A stretch of 64,000 nucleotides of DNA, from contig NZ_JAUTXR010000173.1 of assembly GCF_030658505.1 (NCBI RefSeq), positions 1-64,000 of the forward strand, written 5' to 3'. Position 1 is the first letter of the stretch. Each line of letters begins with the position of its first letter. Shown here piece by piece: positions 55,917-64,000 of this stretch. The notes under the pieces are model-generated. The model was given only the letters and a program-made list of their open reading frames with translations, did not search any database and was not told the origin of the DNA. Source of the DNA: Stenotrophomonas raiganjensis (SeqCode). GTDB lineage: Bacteria; Pseudomonadota; Gammaproteobacteria; Xanthomonadales; Xanthomonadaceae. Both the position numbers and the translations under genes were made by a program.

Positions 55917-58900
55917 TCAGAAGTCGTAGGACGCACTGACACGGACCGAACGCGGTGCGCTGAAGAACGTACCCATGCCGTAGGTGTTGGACACGGTGTA
56001 GGGGGCATCCTCATATACCGCATCGGTCTGCACGGCACGACGCTGATTGAACACATTGAAGACATCCAGACCGAAAGCCAGCTTGTGATCGGCAAACGCA
56101 GGGCGATACATCACGCCCAGATCCACGCGCGTGGTCCACGGCGTACGGCCGGCATCACCCGGACGCGAAGGCGTGCCAGCACAGTAGTGATAGGCCGCAT
56201 CGTAACCCAGAGGATCGCTTTCGTCGGTGCCGTAGTAGCCCAGGCAGCTCTTCGGCATGCCGGACATGATCCGCAGCGTCGCCGAGGCCGACCACTCGTC
56301 ATTGAACATGTACGCGCCGTAGCCCTTCAGCTGGTGGCGTCGGTCGTTGGCGAGGTAACCGCCCGCGTATTCCATCAACGCCCCGGCATCCCAGTCCTGC
56401 GTCTTGGAAACATCATCCTGTCCGATGTCAGATTTCACCTGGCCTTCGGTATTGCCGAAGTTGCGCGACCAGGTGTAGTCCAGGCGTCCATACCACTTGT
56501 CACTCAGCGGGTGCTCGATGAACAGGTCCACAGCAATGTAATCGCGCTTGGCCTTCTTGTTCCCGAAACCCCAGTCTGCCGAACTCATCCGTACCGGTGT
56601 ATAGCCCGTGCCATCGGCATGCTTGAGCATGATGGTGTTCGTCTTGCCGGGATTGAAGATCACGCAACCCGGGATCACCAGATCGCTAGAATCAACGCCC
56701 ATCGCGTCCAGCTTGTCGATGATGCGGTCCGAGTCACAGGTGTCGTCGATGGCCGACTGCAGGCGACGATAGGTGAACTTGGCACCGGAGTTCCAGCGCT
56801 CACCCAGCGTCTTCTCGAAACCAAGAATGAGTTCGTCCTGGTACTGCGACTTCAGGTCTGTTGGAGCCACCGACAGCGGATCCGGGGTCTGGCCATACTC
56901 GTTGTTTGACGACACCGGACCCGGGCCAAGCGCGGTGAGGCCCGTCGGAACACCGTTCTCATCGATGCCGTTGTAGGCAAAGTACTCGCGGGTAAAGGTC
57001 GATGCCGAAGCACCGCGAATGGCCACACTGTTCGGAAGTGCCAGGTAGTAGCGGCCGAGATTGGCGAACAACTTCAGCGACGAATCGCCGAACACGTCCC
57101 AGCTTGCACCAAGGCGCGGGGCCCATTGATCGCCACTCTCCACATAAGGCTTGGCATCACTGTTGTAGTTGGTGAACTTGTCGTTGCGGACGCCGATGGT
57201 CAGCAACCAGTTCGGCGTGACTTGCCAGCGATCCTCCAGGTAGTAGGCCTTCTGCTTGACTGACATGCTGGTGGTCGTCGAGAGGATGTACTTCTGCACG
57301 AAGTAGCCATCACCCGGCGGTGGCGCGATGTCGAAGCGCGGGCTCGGCGATTCGCCGGGTTCGACACGGCCATAGATCCACGCATAGCCGGGGCCCGTGA
57401 CCTTCTGGCCTTCGTTGTGCCCCTGGTAATACATGTTGTCGATACCACCGGTCAGCTCGTGGTCACCGATGCGATACTGCAGATCCAGTCGCAAGCCGCG
57501 AGTCTTGCTGCCCGCATCTGCAGCCTTTTCATAGAGCTCAGGCTGGCTGTTGCGGATCGGACGCCCGCCCGTGATGGCCGGGTCCTGGTTACCCGGAGCA
57601 CTGAGATAGGGGATGCCGGACGAGGCCGGGTTGGATTCCAGGTTGATCTGCTTGCTGCGTCCCCAGACCGCGCTGAGGGTCAGGTCATCAGTCAGGTAGC
57701 CGGTGTACTTGAAAATATCGAAATCGTCCTTGACCTTCGTGGTGTTCGGGAAGGTACCGGTGCGATCGCCTTCGGTCAGGTCGTCGTACTCGAACGACCG
57801 GTAGTAGCCACCAGTGCGATCGGTGTTCTGCACACGGGTGTACTCAAGGGTATTGCTGTCGTTGATGTTCCAGTCGATCTTGCCGTAGAACTTCGGCGTG
57901 TCGATCGTGTAGTGGTTGCGAACCTGTTGCGAAGCCGCCGCACTGTTCGTCGACACGCCTTCCGTACGGTCCTTCTCGGCGGCCAGATGGATGAACAGGC
58001 GATCCTCGATCAACGGGCCACTGGCATAACCGCTGTAGGTGGTGCGAGTCGCGGCATCGTCCTTGCGGTAGCGATAAAGGCTGCCACGTAGCGAGTCCTT
58101 GGTATAGGCATAGCCTGCAGGCAACTCCCGGTCCGGATACATCACCGTCGCTGCGGAGGCGGCCAACGAGTCAGGTGCCCACGTAGCCTGCACACCAAAA
58201 TGCCATTCGTTGGTACCGCGCTTGCCCAGCTGATTGATCACGCCACCGGTGGAGCGACCATAGCCGGCACCGTAGCCGCCCATGTAGGTTTCCTGCTGGT
58301 CGATCGAGCCATAGGGAAGGCTGACACCTCCGAGGTTGCTGAGCGGGTTGGAGGCGTTGAAGCCATTGAGGTAGTAGGCGTTCTCGGTAACGCTGGAGCC
58401 ACCGAACGACAGCACCGACCGCGAACCATTGGTGAATGATCCACTGCCGGACACCACGCCCGGCGCCAGCAGCGCGATCGCTTCGGCGCTGCGCCCCAAC
58501 GGCAGCACGTCCAGCTGCTCGGAGGTGATCACCGACTTGGAGACCGTATTGCTGACGTCGATCTTCGGTACGTTGGCCGCAACCACGTTCACAGTGCCCA
58601 GCGTAGTCGCTCCGGCCGCACCGCCGCCAAACGACACCTCGGTACCGCCACCGACCCTCAGCAGTACGTTCTCGCGACGCTCGACGGTCTGGCCATCGCG
58701 CTGCTGGGTGATGGTGTACTTGCCTACCGGCAACGAGCCGAGGTTGTAGCGCCCACTGCTGTCGACTGTCGCCGAGCGGGTCAGGCCGGTGTCGCTCTGC
58801 ACGACAATGGTGGCGCCGGCGGGGGCGTTGCCGAACAGCGAACCGGTGGTGCTCTGCGCTGCGGCGGCGCCAATGAATGAGGTCAGGACGACTGCGAGGG

Positions 58901-58940
58901 CGGTGCGCTTCAACCGTGCGACGTTGGTGCGGCTGGTCAT
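55917..58940 (-). CDS. Oar-like TonB-dependent receptor with N-terminal carboxypeptidase-regulatory domain
   Basis: 1007 residues. A signal peptide ends at AAAQ. An Ig-like regulatory fold (~30-100; GATIVVQSDTGLTRSATVDSSGRYNLG) is followed by a plug and a barrel ending in SYDF. This layout is that of Oar/OmpA-related receptors of myxobacteria and xanthomonads, often tied to large or protein-derived ligands. AAGGAA precedes the ATG. It is not in the same orientation as the two other receptors and has no M13 gene attached. Confidence 0.9.
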   Translation of the reverse strand: MTSRTNVARLKRTALAVVLTSFIGAAAAQSTTGSLFGNAPAGATIVVQSDTGLTRSATVDSSGRYNLGSLPVGKYTITQQRDGQTVERRENVLLRVGGGTEVSFGGGAAGATTLGTVNVVAANVPKIDVSNTVSKSVITSEQLDVLPLGRSAEAIALLAPGVVSGSGSFTNGSRSVLSFGGSSVTENAYYLNGFNASNPLSNLGGVSLPYGSIDQQETYMGGYGAGYGRSTGGVINQLGKRGTNEWHFGVQATWAPDSLAASAATVMYPDRELPAGYAYTKDSLRGSLYRYRKDDAATRTTYSGYASGPLIEDRLFIHLAAEKDRTEGVSTNSAAASQQVRNHYTIDTPKFYGKIDWNINDSNTLEYTRVQNTDRTGGYYRSFEYDDLTEGDRTGTFPNTTKVKDDFDIFKYTGYLTDDLTLSAVWGRSKQINLESNPASSGIPYLSAPGNQDPAITGGRPIRNSQPELYEKAADAGSKTRGLRLDLQYRIGDHELTGGIDNMYYQGHNEGQKVTGPGYAWIYGRVEPGESPSPRFDIAPPPGDGYFVQKYILSTTTSMSVKQKAYYLEDRWQVTPNWLLTIGVRNDKFTNYNSDAKPYVESGDQWAPRLGASWDVFGDSSLKLFANLGRYYLALPNSVAIRGASASTFTREYFAYNGIDENGVPTGLTALGPGPVSSNNEYGQTPDPLSVAPTDLKSQYQDELILGFEKTLGERWNSGAKFTYRRLQSAIDDTCDSDRIIDKLDAMGVDSSDLVIPGCVIFNPGKTNTIMLKHADGTGYTPVRMSSADWGFGNKKAKRDYIAVDLFIEHPLSDKWYGRLDYTWSRNFGNTEGQVKSDIGQDDVSKTQDWDAGALMEYAGGYLANDRRHQLKGYGAYMFNDEWSASATLRIMSGMPKSCLGYYGTDESDPLGYDAAYHYCAGTPSRPGDAGRTPWTTRVDLGVMYRPAFADHKLAFGLDVFNVFNQRRAVQTDAVYEDAPYTVSNTYGMGTFFSAPRSVRVSASYDF

Positions 58941-59076
58941 GAAGTTTCCTTGAGTCAGTGAGATCAAGCGTCTGTGGCAACTGCGCTGCAGCGATGCGAA
59001 AGCTTCACGACAGCTGAACCCGATCTTAATTTCATCGATTGAGAATCCGCAACGGCAGATGAACGGATGTAACCAT

Positions 59077-59106
59077 TTGATCTTAAAAGACAAATTTCGA
59101 TACAAT
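59077..59106 (+). promoter_or_regulatory. Candidate sigma-70 promoter for the PhnB-like gene
   Basis: TTGATC (59077-59082), 18 bases, TACAAT (59101-59106), within an AT-rich part of the 58941-59255 divergent gap. It would give a leader of about 145 bases. A loose resemblance to the receptor motif is visible on the minus strand near 59065-59092. Confidence 0.4.
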
Positions 59107-59255
59107 CGTGAAAACACCGAAATTTTACTTACCTTTCAGTCACTTGCGGTCGCTTCAGCCCTACTTGACACATCGCTATCCGCCCGGCGGCAGGAGATGC
59201 CGGATTAACGCTCGGCGTGCTATCGCTGCGGCTTCGTCCAATGCGGAGCCCCGAC

Positions 59256-59750
59256 ATGGAACACAAGAACACCATCTGTGTCTGGTACGACAGCGGCGCG
59301 CTCGAGGCCGCCACCTTCTATGCCAGCCTCCTGCCCGACAGCGCAGTCACTGCCGTCCACCATGCCCCCGGTGATTACCCAGACGGCAAGGAGGGCAACG
59401 TTCTGACGGTCGAGTTCACCGTCTGTGGCATTCCCTGCGTCGGCCTCAACGGCGGCAGCGCGTTCAAGCACAGCGAAGCGTTCTCCTTCCAGATCCAGAC
59501 CGAGGACCAGGCCGAGACTGATCGCCTGTGGAATGCGATCGTCGGCAATGGTGGGCAGGAGAGCCAATGTGGCTGGTGCAAGGACCGCTGGGGCATCTCC
59601 TGGCAGATCAGCCCACGCATGCTGATCGAAGCGGTGACCAGCAAGGACAAGGCGCTGGCCAAGCGTGCCTTCAACGCGATGATGCCGATGAAGAAGATCG
59701 ACATCGCGACCATCGAAGCGGCAATCAAGAAAGGCGACGGAGGGAATTAG
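59256..59750 (+). CDS. PhnB-like VOC family protein
   Basis: 164 residues with one VOC domain of the 3-demethylubiquinone-9 methyltransferase-like (PF06983) type: CVWYDSGALEAATFYASLLP, FTVCGIPCVGLNGG, and GGQESQCGWCKDRWGISWQ. Metal and substrate are unknown. The ATG at 59256 has GGAG 8 bases upstream. The last seven codons (KKGDGGN) and the stop lie in a repeat arm. Confidence 0.85.
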   Translation: MEHKNTICVWYDSGALEAATFYASLLPDSAVTAVHHAPGDYPDGKEGNVLTVEFTVCGIPCVGLNGGSAFKHSEAFSFQIQTEDQAETDRLWNAIVGNGGQESQCGWCKDRWGISWQISPRMLIEAVTSKDKALAKRAFNAMMPMKKIDIATIEAAIKKGDGGN

Positions 59751-59814
59751 GTCGTTTCTCCCCATTGCCGCTCGCCCCATGCAAACTGCGACTTGATCCC
59801 CTCCGTCCCCTTTT
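59730..59814. repeat. Inverted repeat overlapping the 3' end of the PhnB-like gene
   Basis: The left arm (AAAGGCGACGGAGGGAATTA) and the right arm (GATCCCCTCCGTCCCCTTTT) are near-complementary across a 45-base spacer. It is the same family as 13616-13682. The left arm encodes the protein's C-terminus. Confidence 0.65.
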
Positions 59815-59826
59815 CCTGAGGTGCTG

Positions 59827-61410
59827 ATGTCCTGGGATGCGATCATCATCGGTGCTGGCCACAACGGGCTGGTCTGCGCGGCCTATCTGGCGCGCGCTGG
59901 CAGGCGGGTAGTGGTACTGGAACGTCGTGGCGTACTCGGCGGCGCTGCCGTCACTGAGGAGTTCCATCCTGGTTTCCGCAACTCGGTGGCGTCGTACACG
60001 GTGTCGCTGCTGCAGCCGAAGGTGATCGACGACCTGCAGTTGCACGCGCATGGGCTGCACATCGTTGCGCGCCCCGCAAACAACTTCCTGCCATTGCCGG
60101 ACGGCCGCTACCTGTTGTCGGCGCCCGGCCGCACCCAGGCCGAGGTGGCGAAGTTTTCCGAGCGGGATGCACAACGCCTGCCCGCATACGAAGCACGCCT
60201 GGAGGTGTTCGCCGACGTACTGCGTGCGTGGGCGCTGCGCGCGCCGCCGGACATCGGCGTTGCCGGTGGCTGGCGTGCGCTTCCCGCACTGTGGCAGATG
60301 GGGAAACTCGGCCGCGAACTGGCAGCGCTGGATGCTTCGCTGCGCCAGGAACTGCTGGACCTGTTCACGCTTTCAGCGGCTGAGTACCTGGACCGCTGGT
60401 TCGAGAGCGCGCCGATCAAGGCGCTGTTCGGTTTCGATGGCATCGTCGGCAACTATGCCAGCCCCTACACCCCCGGAAGCGCCTACGTGCTGCTGCACCA
60501 CGTGTTCGGCCAGTGCAATGGCGTGAAGGGTGCCTGGGGCCATGCAATCGGTGGCATGGGCGCGATCAGCCAGGCGATTGCCGCTTCGGCGCGCGAAGCC
60601 GGGGCCGGACTGCGCGTGGATGCCGGCGTGCAGCGGGTGCTCGTCGAGGGCGGCCAGGCGGTCGGCGTACTGTTGACCAACGGCGAAACCCTGCGCGCAC
60701 GCGCGGTGATCGCCAACGTCAACCCCAAGCTGCTGTACGAGCAGTTGCTGGAACCGGCACAGGTACCGGCGGCGACGCGCGAGCGGATGGCACACTGGCG
60801 CTGCGGCTCCGGAACGTTCCGGATGAACCTCGCGCTGTCGCGGCTGCCGGACTTCCGCGCCCTGCCCGGCCCCGGCGAGCATCTCAGCGCCGGCATCATC
60901 ATGGCGCCCAGCCTCGACTACATGGACCGCGCTTGGCTGGATGCGCGTCGCGATGGCTGGTCACGCGAACCGATCGTGGAAATGCTCATTCCCAGCACGC
61001 TGGACGATTCACTGGCGCCGCCGGGGAAGCACGTCGCCAGCCTGTTCTGCCAGCACGTGGCGCCGGTGCTGCCCGACGGGCGTCACTGGGATGATCATCG
61101 TGAAGCAGTGGCCGATCTGATGATCGCCACCGTTGAACGGTATGCGCCCGGATTTGCTGACAGCGTGCTGGGCCGCCAGGCCCTGTCACCGCTGGATCTG
61201 GAGCGCACCTTCGGCCTGGTCGGCGGCGACATCTTCCACGGCGCACTGAGTGCCAACCAATTGTTCTCGGCGCGGCCGATGATTGGCCAGGCCGGCTATC
61301 GCGGCGCAGTGCCCGGCCTGTACCTGTGTGGTGCGGGCACCCATCCCGGTGGCGGTGTCACCGGTGCGCCCGGGCACAACGCCGCGCAGGTGGTGTTGCA
61401 GGACCTGTAG
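59827..61410 (+). CDS. FAD-dependent oxidoreductase of the phytoene desaturase/PYROXD2 type
   Basis: 527 residues. The dinucleotide-binding motif GAGHNG lies at residues ~9-14, and LERRGVLGGAAVTEE follows. The C-terminal FAD motif ends in LYLCGAGTHPGGGVTGAPGHNAA, the PYROXD2/CrtI-like signature. The substrate is unknown; there is no carotenoid gene in the window. The start has GAGG 5 bases upstream. Its TAG stop is the head of a REP (61407-61410). Confidence 0.85.
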   Translation: MSWDAIIIGAGHNGLVCAAYLARAGRRVVVLERRGVLGGAAVTEEFHPGFRNSVASYTVSLLQPKVIDDLQLHAHGLHIVARPANNFLPLPDGRYLLSAPGRTQAEVAKFSERDAQRLPAYEARLEVFADVLRAWALRAPPDIGVAGGWRALPALWQMGKLGRELAALDASLRQELLDLFTLSAAEYLDRWFESAPIKALFGFDGIVGNYASPYTPGSAYVLLHHVFGQCNGVKGAWGHAIGGMGAISQAIAASAREAGAGLRVDAGVQRVLVEGGQAVGVLLTNGETLRARAVIANVNPKLLYEQLLEPAQVPAATRERMAHWRCGSGTFRMNLALSRLPDFRALPGPGEHLSAGIIMAPSLDYMDRAWLDARRDGWSREPIVEMLIPSTLDDSLAPPGKHVASLFCQHVAPVLPDGRHWDDHREAVADLMIATVERYAPGFADSVLGRQALSPLDLERTFGLVGGDIFHGALSANQLFSARPMIGQAGYRGAVPGLYLCGAGTHPGGGVTGAPGHNAAQVVLQDL

Positions 61411-61524
61411 AGCCACGCCATGCCTGGAGGCGCATGTCCTCGCGGCTTTCATGACCTGCTGTTGGTAGGTGCCGACCAAGGTTGGCACCTACAGCGTCAA
61501 ATGATCCTTCGGATCATTTGACGC
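61407..61524. repeat. REPs and a palindrome overlapping the rhomboid stop
   Basis: A GTAG head at 61407 with a decayed stem, then GTAGGTGCCGACC-AA-GGTTGGCACCTAC at 61465-61492. Next comes GCGTCAAATGATCC-TTC-GGATCATTTGACGC at 61494-61524, which covers the last codons and the TGA of the rhomboid gene. Confidence 0.75.
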
Positions 61525-62188
61525 TGCGCAGATGGTTCGGGCGGTTCGGTGGGCCGGGCGGGCGGCGCTTGTTGAACGGCGGCTGCCCGCGCCAGTAGCG
61601 GATCAGCAGCCAGCCGAACAGCATGCCCCCCAGGTGTGCGAAGTGGGCCACACCCGGCTGCCAGCCGGTCATGCCCAGCACCAGTTCGCCCACGCCGAAC
61701 AGGATCACGAAGGTACGCGCCTTCATCGGTATCGGCGGGAACAGCAGCATCACCCGCTGGTTGGGGAACAGCATGCCGTAGGCCAGCAACAGGCCGAACA
61801 CACCGCCGGAGGCCCCCAGCACCGTGGCCGGGTTGTCCAGCAGGGTACCGACCAGCAGCTGGCAGACACCGGCACCGGCCACGCAGACCAGGTAATAGAG
61901 CAGGAAGCGCTTTTCGCCCCAGGTCTGCTCCAGCCGCGCGCCGAACATGAAGACCGCCAGCATGTTGAAGAACAGGTGGCCGAAGCTGCCGTGCAGGAAG
62001 CCATAGGTCAGCAGCTGCCACGGTTGGAAGTTGCCACCCGGCGAGAACGCATCGAAGCCCTGCTGCAGGGGTTGCAGCATGAACGGCTCGAAGGTCTGCA
62101 TGCCAAGCAGGAACGGCTGCTGCAGCAGGAACAGGATCGCGTTGGCGATCAGCAGGGCCTTGGTGACGGTTGGCAGTCGCGGGAACAT
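61514..62188 (-). CDS. Rhomboid-family intramembrane serine protease
   Basis: 224 residues with six predicted transmembrane helices. The catalytic Ser is S127 in GASGG, the catalytic His is H185 in HLGGMLFG, and the HGSFGHLFFNM motif sits in helix 2. It cleaves transmembrane substrates in the inner membrane; targets unknown. Its 3' end lies in a perfect palindrome. Confidence 0.9.
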   Translation of the reverse strand: MFPRLPTVTKALLIANAILFLLQQPFLLGMQTFEPFMLQPLQQGFDAFSPGGNFQPWQLLTYGFLHGSFGHLFFNMLAVFMFGARLEQTWGEKRFLLYYLVCVAGAGVCQLLVGTLLDNPATVLGASGGVFGLLLAYGMLFPNQRVMLLFPPIPMKARTFVILFGVGELVLGMTGWQPGVAHFAHLGGMLFGWLLIRYWRGQPPFNKRRPPGPPNRPNHLRSVK

Positions 62189-62281
62189 GGGAGTACCGGC
62201 ATGGAACGGCCCCCATCATAGCCGCAGCACCGTGTCTTGTTGGCGACCGGCAGGCGCGGCCCGTTCAGTCGCCAGCGGCGC

Positions 62282-62620
62282 TCAGCCCGGACCCCACACA
62301 GCGGCATCCAGCGCCGCCGCCGGATCAGTCCCGGGCATCCGCACCCGGCCGTTCTCCACCCGCACGCCCTCGGCACGCAGCCGCTGCGACTGCTCGCGCC
62401 AGCCGGCCGATCCCTCTTCCATGGCGATGCGTCCGTCCGACCGCAGCACACGGTGCCAAGGCAGGTCCGGGTCATCATTCTGGCCGAGGATGCGCGCGGT
62501 CAGGCGCGCACGCCCGGGCAGGCCAGCCCGCATCGCCACCTGTCCATAGCCCAGCACCTGCCCTGCCGGGATTGCGCGGATCACCGCCAGGATGCGTGCA
62601 CGCGCCTGCTCCGGCGTCAG
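62282..62620 (-). CDS. Alkyltransferase-like protein (Atl), MGMT family
   Basis: 112 residues if the CTG at 62620 is the start. The fold matches the MGMT C-terminal domain, but the active site reads PWHRV (W55) where MGMT has PCHRV, the known Atl substitution. Atl proteins bind O6-alkylguanine without transferring the group and hand it to nucleotide excision repair. Start options: CTG 62620, overlapping the EamA stop as CTGA; GTG 62584, which would cut into the first helix; or an ATG about 100 bases further upstream inside EamA. Confidence 0.75.
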   Translation of the reverse strand: MTPEQARARILAVIRAIPAGQVLGYGQVAMRAGLPGRARLTARILGQNDDPDLPWHRVLRSDGRIAMEEGSAGWREQSQRLRAEGVRVENGRVRMPGTDPAAALDAAVWGPG

Positions 62621-63537
62621 CGCCGCAGGCGGGTCACCAGCAGTACGCCGATCAGCACCAGCACGGTGCCGGCGATCTGCGCCGGCCCCATCGGTTCGTC
62701 GAGCAGCCATAGGCTCATCACGATGGTGGAAACAGGGCCCAGCATACCGACCTGCGCGGCCAGCGACGAACCCACGCGCTGCACCGCCAGCATGATCGCC
62801 AGCACCGGCAGCACCGTGCACACGGTGGCATTGAGCAGCGACAGCCACTGCACCGGTGCCGGCGCCTGCCACAGCAGCGGCAGCGGATGGGTCACCGCGA
62901 AGTGCAGCAGCACCAGCACGCTGGCCACGCAGCTGGCGTAGGCGGTCAGCCGCACTGCGCCGATGCGCGCCACCACCTGGCCGCTGCCGAACAGGTACAG
63001 CGCGTAGCTGAGCGCACTGCCCAGCACCAGCAGGCTGCCGACGATGATCTGCCCGCCCTCGCGCTGCAGATCGTGGCCGAAGGCCAGCAGCACGCCCAGA
63101 TAGCTCAGCACCAGCGCGCCGATCTGCCAGCGGCCCGGTCGCTGGCGCGCCAACAGCACGTTGATCAGCAGCACCAGGGTCGGGTTCAAGTACAGGATCA
63201 AGCGCTCCAGCGTCACGCTTATGTACTGCAGGCCCTGGAAATCGAGCAGGCTGGACAGGTAGTAGCCGGTGAAGCCCAGCCACAGCACGCGGGCGCGGTC
63301 GGCCCATGACAGCGCTTCGGCACGGCGTGACGCCCACAGTGCCATCAGCGCGAACAGCGGCAGCGCCATCAGCATGCGCAGTGCGAGCAGCGTGGTGGCG
63401 TCCACGCCATGGCGCAGGCCCAGCTTGACGATGATGGCCTTGCCAGAGGCGGCGATGGCGCCGATCGCGGCCAGGCCGATGCCTCCCAGTGCGATGCGTG
63501 GGGAAGCGGTAGCGATGCGGGAAACGGGGCTGGACAT
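62617..63537 (-). CDS. EamA/DMT-superfamily transporter
   Basis: 306 residues with ten predicted transmembrane helices in two EamA repeats (ALRMLMALPLFALMAL in the first, GPVSTIVMSLWLLDEPMG in the second). It exports or imports small metabolites; the substrate cannot be told. The ATG at 63537 gives the usual short N-terminus; a longer in-frame stretch upstream overlaps a REP. It ends at the CTGA overlap with the Atl gene. Confidence 0.88.
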   Translation of the reverse strand: MSSPVSRIATASPRIALGGIGLAAIGAIAASGKAIIVKLGLRHGVDATTLLALRMLMALPLFALMALWASRRAEALSWADRARVLWLGFTGYYLSSLLDFQGLQYISVTLERLILYLNPTLVLLINVLLARQRPGRWQIGALVLSYLGVLLAFGHDLQREGGQIIVGSLLVLGSALSYALYLFGSGQVVARIGAVRLTAYASCVASVLVLLHFAVTHPLPLLWQAPAPVQWLSLLNATVCTVLPVLAIMLAVQRVGSSLAAQVGMLGPVSTIVMSLWLLDEPMGPAQIAGTVLVLIGVLLVTRLRR

Positions 63538-63616
63538 CAGGACGACGGCGGGCCGCGCGGGGCGGCCCGGGAAGGCGTGGGGGCCGTCATTGTCGCATGG
63601 AGGCGCCCGCTGACCT

Positions 63617-63685
63617 GTAGAGCCGAGCCCGCGCTCGGCTTCGCCGACCCTGGGCGAAAAGCAGCCGAGCATGGCTCGGCTCTAC
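63617..63685. repeat. REP pair between the EamA gene and gor
   Basis: GTAGAGCCGAGC...GCTCGGC and GCCGAGC-AT-GGCTCGGCTCTAC face each other across a short spacer. Confidence 0.75.
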
Positions 63686-63696
63686 AACGGCGCGGC

Positions 63697-64000
63697 TCAG
63701 CGCATCAGCACCACTTCCTCGGCCGAGGTCGGATGGATCGCCACGGTGTCGTCGAACTGGGCCTTGGTCGCGCCCATCTTCACCGCCACCGCGAAGCCCT
63801 GCAGGATCTCGTCCGCGGCTTCGCCGAGCAGGTGGATACCTACCACCCGCTCTTCCGGGCCCGCGCAGACCATCTTGAACAGGCTGCGCTGGGTGCCATT
63901 GGCCAGCGCCTGCAGCATCGGGCGGAAGCGGCTGTGGTACACGCTCACCTGGTCGAAACGCGCACGTGCCTCTTCCTCGCTCATGCCCACCGCGCCCAGC
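63697..64000 (-). CDS. gor: Glutathione-disulfide reductase, C-terminal part
   Basis: The visible ~100 residues belong to the dimerisation domain of glutathione reductase: a GxVGMSEEEAR entry, VYHSRFRPM, FKMVCAGPEERVVGIHLLG, and the His-Glu active-site end HPTSAEEVV (the catalytic His is in AIHPTSAEE). It reduces GSSG with NADPH. The frame continues beyond the right edge, so the FAD domain and redox Cys pair are not seen. Confidence 0.9.
   Translation of the reverse strand, partial: LGAVGMSEEEARARFDQVSVYHSRFRPMLQALANGTQRSLFKMVCAGPEERVVGIHLLGEAADEILQGFAVAVKMGATKAQFDDTVAIHPTSAEEVVLMR

Overview
The window is high-GC proteobacterial chromosome with dense coding, many 1- to 8-base gene overlaps and numerous intergenic hairpins that begin with GTAG and end with CTAC. 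Those hairpins match the SMAG/REP repeats known from Stenotrophomonas maltophilia. Together with the abundance of TonB-dependent receptors and the gene order, they point to Stenotrophomonas (Xanthomonadaceae). That assignment is an inference from the sequence; no search was run.

Layout. 1-600: the 5' end of an IS3-type element cut by the window edge, then a gene-free stretch full of palindromes. 600-7.2 kb: a 2OG-Fe(II) oxygenase, a four-gene envelope carbohydrate operon (sulfatase-like membrane protein, GT4 glycosyltransferase, polysaccharide deacetylase, UDP-glucose 4-epimerase) and an RcnB-like protein. 7.5-13.6 kb: the minus-strand series trpB, lipoprotein, trpA, accD, glmM, with a divergent LysR regulator. 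13.7-23.7 kb: a tightly packed five-gene cluster (YqiJ-like OB-fold protein, flotillin, 1796-residue AAA+ ATPase, small helical protein, TelA-like protein) lying between trpF and trpB, two genes that belong together. 23.9-32.1 kb: aroC/prmB, a 2-hydroxyacid dehydrogenase, asd, fimV-like, a VOC protein, truA and trpF. 32.2-43.4 kb: core genes (SCO, psd, rraB, a lytic transglycosylase, a HerA-like ATPase, greB, rimO, a dienelactone hydrolase, HIT, dcd, mrp).

43.5-59 kb is an outer-membrane uptake region. Two tandem TonB-dependent receptors share an upstream motif. They are followed by an M13 metallopeptidase lipoprotein and by an M13 paralogue whose zinc motif has decayed to HExxR. A complete IS3-family element with a 3-base target duplication but a frameshifted orfB comes next, then an Oar-like receptor. 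59.2-64 kb holds a PhnB-like VOC protein, a PYROXD2-like oxidoreductase, a rhomboid protease, an alkyltransferase-like DNA-repair protein with a possible CTG start, an EamA transporter and the C-terminus of glutathione reductase.

The least-explained piece is the flotillin/AAA+/TelA cluster. It looks like a membrane-associated stress or defence module inserted into the tryptophan gene series.
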